Assembly (NCBI RefSeq): GCF_023856365.1
Contig: NC_064554.1
Coordinates: forward strand, 11,377,801-11,441,800
Origin: Brienomyrus brachyistius
Taxonomy: Eukaryota; Chordata; Actinopteri; Osteoglossiformes; Mormyridae
Length of the DNA: 64,000 nucleotides
Direction of reading: 5' to 3'
This document shows, in pieces, positions 33,001 to 43,869 of the stretch (position 1 is its first letter; every line of letters begins with the position of its first letter). The notes beneath the pieces were generated by a model, which made no database searches, was not told the origin of the DNA, and worked only from the letters and a program-made list of their open reading frames with translations. Position numbers and translations under genes: made by a program.

Positions 33001-33860
33001 AGAGCGACAGAATGAATGGGGGTGGAGAGAGAGATAAGAGGACCTGGGATGAAGAAAGGATGGCAGGGTGATGGAGGGAAAGGGGGGGGTGGTAGAAGGG
33101 AATGGGGGAAGCTGATGGATGAGGGAAGAAGGGGCAGAGGGGGTGGTAGAAGGGAATGGGGGAAGAGATGGGGAGGCCAGGGAGGATGGAGGGAACGAAA
33201 AAGAAGAGAGTAAAGGAAGCAGCCCCTGGCTGCCTCCCTGGAGCAGACACCGGCCTACTTAAAGCACGCAGAGGTTAGCAACAGTTTATAGCTCAGAAAC
33301 TCATATTTATCGTCTCGTCCTCTTCCCCAGCACTCGGGAAATGGGGTCATTTTTTTATTACAGCGAGTCTGAGCCTCACTCATTAACAAATGCGTTGCTG
33401 TGTGAGTGCACGAACACAGCATAAACACATCATTCCCTATTCCCCTACTCTCCCCTTCCAGGACCTCAGGTCCCGATCCTTTGCCCCTCATTTCCCACTG
33501 CTACTGCCTGAAGTTCTTTTTTTGATGCGTAGCATGGTAGGTTTTATTTTGCCTTCTTGGATGTCGTCTTCCAGGCCCTAAAGTACTCTGGTGCAGGATT
33601 TTATGGGAAAACCCATCTAAGGAATGTCTGCGATGCTTGTGCAGCAGAAATTGCTGTGAGTTGCTTTTTATCTGGTTTATTTTTGCATGAGAAAGAGTGA
33701 CTAAAATGAGAAGGAAGATGGAGGATGTTGTTCATGTCGTAACCAGCTGCGAACATCTTTACCCTACTTAGTGAGCTGTGAGCTATCTCAGCGCGTTAAA
33801 AATGTATGGAGCTCACAGCAGCCTGGATCCAGCGAATGTGCACTGTGCCTGGGTTTAGAT
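30012..33860. other. Intergenic stretch, nothing recognised
   Basis: No supported exon. A CpG-rich area at about 30380-31050 includes CTATATAGG (about 30544) and could be a promoter of an unseen transcript. About 32980-33220 is purine-rich simple sequence (GGGAAGxxGGGG type). Confidence 0.35.
30301..30313 (-). promoter_or_regulatory. CTCF-like motif
   Basis: The minus strand reads CCACGAGGGGGCG, a good CTCF core match. Confidence 0.45.
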
Positions 33861-33924
33861 GGGGGGGGGGGGGGGGCGCACTGGCCTCTCTGACTGCTGG
33901 TTAATTTTGACCACTGAGGCTTCG

Positions 33925-35010
33925 GTAAACTACTCAGTGTGAATTACTACTCAATCGTTACATTACTCAGTGTGAATTACTACTCAATCGTTACATTACT
34001 CAGTGTGAATTACTACTCAATCGTTACATTACTCAGTGTGAATTTCTATTAATTTGGAACACTACTCAGCAGTGGCGGCTGGTGAAAAAAAGTCTTGGTG
34101 GGGCTGACGTACCAATAGGTTTCCCTTCGTAGTCCAGTATAAACATTAAAATGAACAGTCAGAAAATGACAACAATTTCACAATCGTTGGTGATTTATTT
34201 CGGGCTTGTCGGGTCCCAGCTCCTTAACGTGGATTTTTCCCACCATCGTCCTTCTCGCAGAGGGGTAATTCAATAACGATCTCACGGAACTTGCTGGAAG
34301 CTGCCCCTCAACTGTCGTCGTCATCATCTCTCTCTGAGTGACAGAAATCCAAAACTTTCCTGCATTTTCTGTAGCAGGAGGTGAAATTTCCAGGGCCCCA
34401 AAACCATTAAATTCGGCGATGCTGATAGGCGAAATCTTTATTATATTTGCCTAGCAACCGTGCATGATTGGCTATTTCGCTGTACTTCTGGGGCGCTTTG
34501 ATGAGCGCCCAAGAAGAGAAATGATTGGTGGAAATCTGTTGGTGGAAATTCACTGTTGAATGAGAGTCAGTTGATGGAAATGTTTAAATAATTCAGATTG
34601 CATGTAGGCACATACTATTAAGTAAAACTGACATTGACAAAAAATATATATATTTCTTATATATATTTTATATTCCCTCCTCACATCTGGGAGGGCGGTG
34701 CCTGAGCGCCTCCTATGGGCCAGCCCCCACTGCTACTCAGTGTGAATCTCTATTCAATTCCAACACTACTCAGTGTGAATCTCTATTCAATTCCAACACT
34801 ACTCAGTGTGAATTTCTATTCAACCACTACACTATTCAGTGTGAATTTCTATTCAACCGCTACACTATTCAGTGTGAATTTCTATTCACTTGCTACACTA
34901 CTCTGTGTGAATTTCTATTCACTTGCTACACTACTCCATGTGAATTTCTATTCACTTGCTACACTACTCCGTGTGAATTTCTATTCACTTGCTACACTAC
35001 TCCGTGTGAA
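33925..35010. repeat. 33-bp minisatellite split by a transposon
   Basis: Left block about 33925-34061 (four units of TGTGAATTACTACTCAATCG plus TTACATTACTCAG). Right block 34733-35010 (about eight to nine units of TGTGAATTTCTATTCACTTG plus CTACACTACTC). The two blocks are one array interrupted by the element at 34070-34732. Unit types differ between the sides, so each side homogenised on its own. The right block is open in one frame because 33 is eleven codons. Confidence 0.9.
34070..34732. mobile_element. Non-autonomous hAT-type element inside the 33-bp minisatellite
   Basis: Ends are CAGTGGCGGCTGG on the left and CCAGCCCCCACTG on the right, an inverted repeat with one mismatch. The 8-bp duplication CTACTCAG lies at 34062-34069 and 34733-34740. 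The 663-bp body has no transposase frame. Confidence 0.85.
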
Positions 35011-35740
35011 CTGCTTGAAGGATAGCAGTTGGCTTATAGCGTAGAACTGTAGGCCAGATGAAATGGTGGTGAAAAGCTACAGCTGAGCCCTTTTTTCACA
35101 TGTTTTCCCGTGACCAAGTGACCAATAAAGGGGGGGTTACCGTAGGTATCCCACATGGCACCTCCTAGAAATAGGAGCCCCTCCCACTGCACCACTGTGA
35201 TTGTTACTCACTGCATTTTGCTGGGAGGCATTAATAATAGTAAATGAATAAAGAAACATTGCAGCAGGAAATAGAGAAAGGCCTCATTGTGGGCCAACTA
35301 ATTAGCACCTTGGAAGCAGCAGTGTTTGTACACTGGCATCTCTCTGCAGGCACCAGTTTGCAGTTTTTTGTCCCCGTTTCAGGGATGGCCGCTCTGGGGC
35401 AGCAACGCTCGTGGTTTTCTTGTTCTCTCTGGTGAAACGAGAAGGGTCAGCTGAGGTCCCGGCATGTGTACGTCACGACGTCCCGTCGCTGTTAGACGAT
35501 CCAGGCCTAGCGGCAGCTGGGGGGGGGAGAAGGGGGGGGGGGGTTGTTTGTCATGCCTTTAAATTATTCAGCCTTTAAATGAATCATTGACGTGAGATTT
35601 CTCTTTTGGCTGTATTGCTGAGCACTTACGCTCCTGCTACCCTTTCATTCCCAGATGCTGAAACCATTCATGCACAGATCTGTAAGTCCTCGTGCTGACT
35701 GATCTAAGGAGGGCTGCAGTAGTCACTGCTATATAACCTA

Positions 35741-35756
35741 CACCTAGGGGGCGCTG
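35741..35756 (+). promoter_or_regulatory. CTCF-like motif
   Basis: CACCTAGGGGGCGCTG matches the CTCF core closely. It is the nearest of the series to CACNA1A. Confidence 0.45.
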
Positions 35757-35859
35757 TCGCTGCAATCCTTTACAACGGAACCCCACCTGAATTGCTGTTG
35801 AGTAATTGTAAGTGTGTATATATATATGTATATTCACTCATTGCACACCCATAAATTTC

Positions 35860-36300
35860 TCAGTCTCTGTGATGCAAAACTACAGCCTGGCTCTTCCCTG
35901 CTTCTCTTTGATGAAGGGCTTCTTCCTTGCTTTATGGGTCTTCAGTCCTGCTTCTAGGAGTCTGATACGAACTGTCCTAGCAGTGCACTTCACAGCTGCA
36001 CTTAATGTCTCCCATTCCTCCTGAAGGTCATTTGAGGTCATCCTCTGATTTATCAGGCACTGCGGATGAGTTGACGGTCATCACAGAACATTAGAATGTC
36101 GCTTCCTCCCTCTGCCTGGCTCGTTTTTGGTCATTGCCAGTGTCTCCTGCTTCACCTTGTTCTTGTGTGCTGCTGTCTTAGAAACATCCTGGAAGCAGCC
36201 TGCCTCACAGTGTAGCCTTCAGCTAGCAGAACCAGGATTAAAATGTAGATTTTTTTTTTAAATATAGAGTGATCTCTTAATTTTTTCCAGAGCTGTATAT
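35860..36300 (-). mobile_element. Tc1-like transposon remnant (second family)
   Basis: Read on the minus strand, about 36045-35880 encodes MTSNDLQEEWETLSAA, TARTVRIRLLEAGLK, THKARKKPFIKEKQGRARL, the second DNA-binding motif region of a Tc1-like transposase. The outer end at about 36275-36300 (CTTAATTTTTTCCAGAGCTG) is a typical Tc1-family terminus. The catalytic part is gone and no second terminus was seen. Confidence 0.7.
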
Positions 36301-37219
36301 AAATATGGGTGAAATATTCAGTTAAAATATCAAAGGAGCAGAAGGACTATTGCTAATATTATTACTGAGCACCGAGCTCACCGCCTGACCTCAGCTGGCT
36401 GCGAGTCGTTCACTCGATCGGCTTTTCATATTTACATCAGATTCATGGACGGCAGTGAGCTTTGTCAGCCATGTGCTGCAGCCAGCTGGCAGTGGGGTGG
36501 AGCGGGGGGAGTGTCGTTGTCACACGGACCTCTGAAGCTTCACAGCAAGGCAGCTTCCTGCATCTGCTGCAGGGATGCGAGGACCTCCATCCTGCTGTGG
36601 GGAGAGACCCCCATTTTCACCAAGCTGCAGTGTGGTTCCTTCCACCTAGTACCCACCATAGAGATTTCTCCGGTATATCTAAAATACCACATGTCCCATA
36701 ATCCACCTCTACATGTTGCACCAATAATTGAGACCCAACATTAGGCGTGAGAGCTGACTGGACATTCACTGCCTGGTTGATCTTGGCACAGCAGACATCA
36801 CTGAAATGCATATCCACCTTCAGTAAAGCGGGGGCTATCAAAAAAGAGCATGGGAGTCTGTTACCCTAGTTCTGCCCTCTCCTCTCCTTTCGTTCTCCTT
36901 TGCTCCTCTGTCGCCTGCGCTTAATGCCACAACATGGAGAACTTAGGCAGTCCTTGAAATAGGCCTTCCACATATCTGTTATACCCACACAGAGAAAGCC
37001 ACTCCTTCAAGCCTCTTCACCATGCAATTCCTTGCTTGCCTGCAGGTGGCAGCACTGGGCATGTGATTGCAGAGCCTATACCCCCCACCCCCCGCAGGTA
37101 CACCGTATGCGTGCACTTGCCCTCTCAACGTAGTTCGTCCCTTTCCTCCCCTCACACTCCTGCTTTTCCTTAATACTTCCCTTCTCCCCATTAAAAGTCC
37201 AGTGTGTGTAAATTGTGTT

Positions 37220-37256
<37 letters not shown>

Positions 37257-37407
37257 CAGCAGCTGAACTCTCTCTCCATCTTGCGCTCTCAGCATCTCTC
37301 AGAAGTGATGTCGGTCCTAAATACGCCTGACTCATTGGTTCCCATAATGGCTGAGCCGCTTCTCCTTCCCACCTCCGCGCACCTCGCCGGTCACCCCTCC
37401 CCCCCAG

Positions 37408-37438
<31 letters not shown>

Positions 37439-40400
37439 TTCGCCTCCACCTCTCTCCTCTCCTCCTCGCCCTCCTTCTCACTCCTCAGGCTATACGCCGC
37501 TCGCTCCTTTCTGGCAATTTACAGTAGCGGCTCGCGGTTGAAGAAGGTCTGCTTTTCGATAGTGCCATGAGGCCGGCACCAGAACACTAAGGTCCGCGGA
37601 TATATTCACACAGCCAGTCGTGGATAAGCAAAAGCAACACGCTCTTCTATGACAGTAACAATACAGTGTGTGTATCCACTACAGGCATAATCACGCAAAT
37701 CCTTGACAGCTGAATAGGCTGAGTAATATTTCTGTTTTAAATACTGCTAAAATGTATAAAGGAATGAGCGATGTCCTCTTCATTATGTATCTGCTGTTAA
37801 GTGAGACGCGCATGAGCTTCACTGAGACATCTTCATTGCCCTTGCTGTTCTTTTTGACACGTCTGCCATCGCCTCGCGGTATACAGGATGGCAGCAGGGC
37901 ATGTGAAGCGTGCTTGAAGCTGAACGAGAGGGAGGTGAGCCACGTGGAATGTCCTCCAGGATCAGCGCCCGCCTTCCCGTGCAATGGAGCGGCGGCGTGT
38001 CCTCGGGGCGCCGGCAGCACGCGCTTCCCGCAGGGTGACAGGGGGCTGTGACCCCCTCCCCACGACTCAAGCTGCAGCTGATTGGCCGAAGCAGGGCACA
38101 TGATACGCGCTTCTGCCCCCTTCCGGCACACTGGCTCTGCTCGGATTATGGGTGTCAAACTATGTCAGGTCCACATCCTTGATATTTTTGGCTGTTTAAA
38201 ATATTTAACATATTTTTTTTTGTTGAGCTTTTATGACACTTTCAGGAAATTCTAATACAAATGTGGGTTCGAGTAACATGGGATTAGCAATACGAATGAT
38301 TAACCACTAATTGGAGTAACTGAGTTAAGGAAACAGACTGGAATGAACAGCAACGGCATTTAGCAATGAAATTAATGGGATGGATGGATGGATGGATGGA
38401 TGGATGGAATAAAAACACAAATTTTCAAAAACTCAGTATACACCAACTGTCAAAAGCCTTGGAAAGTTTTGAGTTTTTTTTTATTATTATTATTACAATT
38501 TAATCATCAGTACCACGTGCAAAAGCAATATAAACTACAGAAGAGACCAAATAAATTACAAACACCACCTGCGTAATAAAAGCAGATCAAATTTCAGACT
38601 CGCTGAAATAGCCAACTTTTACAGTGATTATAGCTGAACACAATCTGGGGACTCTATTAATTAAACACGGAAGGTATTTCTTTGGAAGTTCAGCCCAAAC
38701 TACTGGAGAAGATCCCAGAAATGATCTGTGCCGGCTACCTATGGAACCTTGACCTGTCCGTCCATATCATCCCGAATCGCTCTCAGCTTTCCTTCATCTC
38801 CCTCTTTGTTCTGGATACTTCGGATTTTTTCGGTTTTTACAGTGATCGCATTGTGTGACATTTAGGGAGAAATGTTAATATATGGTGGGCTAGGAAAAAA
38901 CACGTTAGGCTACCATTAATGTAACAGTAGTTGGCTATGTGGATTCACTCTTTTCTTCCGTCACGTTCTTCTTTTACCTTTCTTTCACGAGTTTGAGCGG
39001 TACGGTACTTTAAAACCCTAGTATTTTGCGTTGGATCGGTAAGTAACTTAGACTACAGTTGATAATATCACAGTAGCACCTCTCTTCTCTAGTTTCGCTT
39101 GTTTATCACTGGAAAAACAAAGCGACAGTTCATAATTTAAATTCAACGGGCTTGATGGGTATATGGTGGTAGGTGCGCTTTCCACTAAACGTGGAGATTT
39201 CGTTCATTGTCAAAGGTTACGTAGAAGTCAATGAGGAGCAGCCAAAAGTACTTAGTAGTGAAAACACACAGTCTCTCCTTTCCATCCAGATGAACGAAGT
39301 TATCGGATAACGAAGCCTATCTCTCCTCACCTCCCGCAAACATGACAAACTAAAAGCCAGACAAACTATCTCTACTATACAACTGTGATGAAACATGCGT
39401 CAAAAATGCTTCTAGGCGGAAGGTAACAGGGAAGAACGGTCTTGCAGTTTCGATTTTCGAACGGCTTTTAATTCAAATGTGAACGAGGATGACGCCAAAA
39501 CACAATTTGAGACCGCGTTTCTCTCTCCAGAAAGCTGCACTTTTCGGCATCAAGCGAAGGATTTCAGGGGGTAATAAGACAGTTTAAAAAAAGAGATACT
39601 TTCTTGTCTATTTGTTCGTTTGTTTTCTCTAATTATGGAATCAGTCCTATTGTGTTAACCCCAGATTAAATGTATCAAAAGGAATCCATTTCTGACAGCT
39701 GAACTGCTGCACACAGAGGCTATAGTGTAGTATTGATCATCTCGCCTTATTGTTCACCCAGTTATCAATTAGTAAAGATGACTGGAAAAAAATATGAAAA
39801 TTGAGTTATGCGTTCATACAATGTGGAGGTATGTGATATTGTAGATGTATCTGTATTTGCAGGCATATATTTCTGTGAATTTTGTGAAACGACGCCGTGA
39901 CGCTTCAGCTGGGTGACCTTCCCAGTCGGGGCTCCTTGAGAAAGGCGCCCTGACCTTGCGATCGCCCATCACGGCTGATCTCACTCCGTGGCGGGTTCGG
40001 GCGTTTCCTCCGCATCCTATACTCGTTTAATGTGAAACATAGAGGAAACGCTTAGCCAGTTTTTTTTTTTTGGTAAATGGTTAAGGATGATTAAGGACAA
40101 ATGGTCTAGGTCTGTTCCGGATGAAACAGCGCATGCAGTCAGGATTGAAATGCCTTGTGTGTACAGTTGACTAAATCGATCATTTCTTACTTGCAGTTAA
40201 AAAACAGCGTGCGTCATATTGACAGGATACATGCAATGACATGATAAATAGGCAATCTTGGGAATCTTTTTTGCTCAAATATTGAGTTAGCGAATTTGGA
40301 GGATATCATGATCATAATGAACCATCCGTGTTCTAAAATGTGATGTTTTATGCACATTTAGGTGGTTCACGGCTATTCGGCCTTTGTCTGAATTGGAATT

Positions 40401-42671
40401 GACTTTGTCGTGTTTGTTTTTGTTTTGTAGTATTTACAAATACAGCCAGAAAGGCAGACGGGTCATAATGTTTCGTCTTGGTGTCTGTAACGCATAATTG
40501 GGTTTCAGGGGGGAAAAAATGGACTATCGCAAATCTGACAAATGCTTATTGCATTAGTGCGCAGTGAATTTCAAAATTAAAAAGTCACCTTATCTCTAAA
40601 TTATTCATTTCAAATTACTTTTTTTTTTTGCAAAGTGGCTCCGTGAAGTCGGTTACCGCAATCAGCACAGATATGGCAAATGTATTTAGTAATTTAATTG
40701 TGTAGCTCCAACTCCGTTAATTTTCCATGTAACTTAATGAAGTGCTAAAAAAACAAATATATGAATTTTATAATGCGGTAGTCTATATTTGACGCCATAA
40801 CTGTGCTCAAAACCGAAAGACACGTGAGAGGTGAAGGATGGTAATGTCAAGGGAGCTTATAAGATTATGTCCTTTAATTTTCAGATGTCCCCTGCTAAGA
40901 ATAGTCTGTGACTCTCCACGCCGCGTCTCCCCGCAAAGCAGCGCAGCCCCCCAGAGATTCACTTTCACTCCCGCGTCTGTACGCTCGCTTGCTTCCTGTC
41001 GTGCCTTATTCACTCCAGTAAAAGCATGTAAGGACAATCACACCTATTACTCCGATTTTAAATGACAACGCCGAATTCAGCGTACAATCAAAGTCGCACC
41101 CCACCCTCTTTTATTATTTTTTTTTTTTACTTAAAACTGTTAATGCGATATATGTATTGGCCTAACATAATGTGCTTCGCAGAGCTACAACAGATAGTAG
41201 AATAATGAAACATTTCCTTTCCCGTTCTTATAGTCAGAATGATGTCGCTGGCCCCAGATGGAACGACCGAGCCAAGATCCGCTAGGTAGAGTTGGAGAGA
41301 GAAAGCGGAAAGCGAATGAGAGGAGGATGTGTGCGTCATGTGCTGCAAAGGGCTGGACGAAGATTTCAGGACGGCGCTTCGGCAGCGCTGAATTGATCAG
41401 ATGCTCATTATAGCTCGACCTGCCAGCTGATCGGAGGCTCTCACCACCTTCGTCGTTTTGTTTTAGAAGGCAGCTTTTCTAGAGCATCAGCTGCCTCCCA
41501 CCCCACCCGGGTCGCCGGACTGCACGTAGCAAAGCCGAGCAAAGTCTTATCGCACCGTGCAGGACGGCTTTACGAACCGGGGAGATTCTTTGGGGCGGGG
41601 ATGGTTTGCGGTCCCTCCACTGCGACCAGACTGGTGGCGGAGACCGTGAGAGCTGGTGAGAGAGCCGGGCGGCTGCTGCCGTCTGCGAAGGATGATCATG
41701 CTCCGATTTAAGTCCGTCTGCTCCCGCTTTGGATTTGGATGCGCATGGATTGCCGTACTAACATTGGAGTGCAGATGATGAGCGTTGCACAGGGGATGTC
41801 GTTTTATATCTGAAAACAAGTAAGCCAGAATTTGAACATTTTTGGCAAGATTACGTCTTTGTTTAAAAAAGGGGAACAATCCTGGGGGAAAACAACGGGG
41901 GAAAAGGAGTATCGCCGACTGGCACGAAGATCCATGGTCGTCGTTAGACTGCATGTGTGTAACCCGAGTGTGCGGCAGCGGTAGGCAGAATATGAGTCTA
42001 CTGTATCAAACATTGCGGATGCTTCAGAAATAAATAAATAACTCATGTCCCCCCTTTTCCTTTTTTGTGTAAAAAAATCCGAGAGCTGCCGCAACCATAG
42101 ACAAGATGCCCAGCTGAAAAAATCCCGTGGATTTGGATCCTTATTTTTATTTTTCAGCGTATGATTTAGTTAATCACTGCATTGGCATCATATTCATAAT
42201 TTATACAGTTATGATAACCATTGCTGTTTGAACCTCTCAGTGCTGTATTTGAATCCAACTTGCCCGATTGAAATGATTCAAAATTCCCAATATCGTGGAT
42301 CTGGAGACCATTTGGACCAACTAGAACATTTGTATTAGTGTATTTTTTTAGAATATGTTTATGCTAGTTTTTTTAACATAAAATCGAGCCGGAGAAGGAC
42401 CGTACTACGGTAATAGGTGGACAAGCAGCCAGCTCGCCACACGTTCCCTTTTTCACACCCATACTTGCCCGATTTCATAAATATTTGCGGATATTCTCTC
42501 CATGGGCGTCCGTCGTTCTTACTGTTTTTCTGGCAAAGAAGGAACCGAAGATCATATCAGTTGCATGCTTATTTAGTCCTGAAGCAGATGGGATGTAATG
42601 TGGTGTGGCTGCGCTGACTACTCGCTACCTTCTCTGCTGCTTCGACACGACTGGCGTTTGGTGACTAGAGA
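36300..42671. other. Upstream region of CACNA1A, no exon recognised
   Basis: No coding exon is supported. It holds a GT microsatellite at about 37203-37253, a run of 30 C at 37408-37437 and (GGAT)n at about 38380-38408. The last 1-1.5 kb, CpG-richer and free of obvious repeats, should include the promoter and 5' UTR of CACNA1A. An in-frame TAG lies at 42666-42668, two codons before the start. Confidence 0.45.
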
Positions 42672-42934
42672 ATGGCGCGGTTTGGAGATGAGGTGCCGTC
42701 CAGGTATGGCGGAGGACCTGGCCAGGGGGGTCCCGGCCGCGGCGGCAGTAGGCAAGGTGGCCCGCCGGGAGCCCAAAGGATGTACAAGCAATCGATGGCC
42801 CAGCGAGCCCGAACCATGGCCCTTTACAACCCGATACCGGTGCGCCAGAACTGTTTCACAGTCAACCGGTCCCTGTTCATCTTTAGTGAGGACAACTTCG
42901 TGAGAAAATACGCCAAAAAGATCACCGAATGGCC
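42672..42934 (+). CDS. cacna1a: CACNA1A exon 1: N-terminus of voltage-gated calcium channel alpha-1A (Cav2.1)
   Basis: Pore-forming subunit of the P/Q-type calcium channel, a plasma-membrane protein that triggers transmitter release at presynaptic terminals. Exon 1 encodes residues 1-87 and two bases of codon 88. It begins [15 protein letters not shown], has a glycine-rich stretch, then [41 protein letters not shown]. The N-terminus matches alpha-1A ([30 protein letters not shown]) rather than alpha-1B (MVRFGDELGGRYG). The start is fixed by a stop two codons upstream and a good context (A at -3, G at +4). The exon ends at an AT-AC donor, not at the GT 37 nt later. Teleosts have two copies of this gene; which one this is cannot be told. 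Confidence 0.93.
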
Positions 42935-43621
42935 ATATCCTTTTAAAGACACTGGGTTTTCCGGAGTGAAGGTATGGTGTTATGAGGTCCAGTGTAAATG
43001 CGGATAGATGGGTGCTGATGAAAACGGTGGGCGGGGATACTCCGGGCTGTATCGGCAAGGTGTTGATGCTGTTAATGCACTTAGTGACCATTTGATCATT
43101 AGCCTCCACGACTCTGTCATCTTGTTTGATTGTGATTTAGTCTATAATAATAAAGATAATAGCCGTTATTTTAGACGCAGGTCTGTCAGCTTGGCTTGGT
43201 AGGTGATGTGAGTAAAAACGCACAGGATCTCTTTTGTGATTGAATTACATGGCATGACCCCATAAAGAGGTGTCTGGAAATCTCTATGTTCATGTTTCGT
43301 AATATAGCTCTAATACGAGGCCATACGCGTTTAATACAAGGTTTATTATAAATTCATAGGTATAACTGCTTATACCACGTCCCTTTTTCATTGATTAGAC
43401 AGAATCGATCACGATTAGGCTGTTTACACGCCTGTTTGAAATGACACTGTGTCTCCGTGCGCGTGCGGGTGTACTTTGGCTTATGGAGTGGCGCGAGCGA
43501 GGCTTTGGCGACGCGCTGCGCTGCGCAGCGCTGCTTCCTGCAGCCATGGCAGGGAGGCGGTGTGCCGCTGCTGCGGTGTTGCTTGCTGATGTCAGCATGT
43601 GCAGCCTCAGAGCCTCACGGA

Positions 43622-43633
43622 GGGGGGGGGGGG
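43622..43633. repeat. Poly-G tract and nearby (GT)n
   Basis: A run of 12 G here, and (GT)n at about 43818-43860, in a CpG-rich part at the start of CACNA1A intron 1. Confidence 0.85.
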
Positions 43634-43814
43634 CGGAGAAAGGTGGAGGCAGGGTGGTGGTGGGGGGGGCGCCACTTTACATGTATGGGAACCGAGGGCT
43701 CGGGGAGAATAGAAAGTGTGTATGTCTGCGTATTTGTGTCCCTGTGTGTGGCATGTTCATCAGTTTCACAGTGGACGCGGAAGGTTGTCTTTCAAGCTGA
43801 CTGCTGTGGGTGCG

Positions 43815-43869
<55 letters not shown>

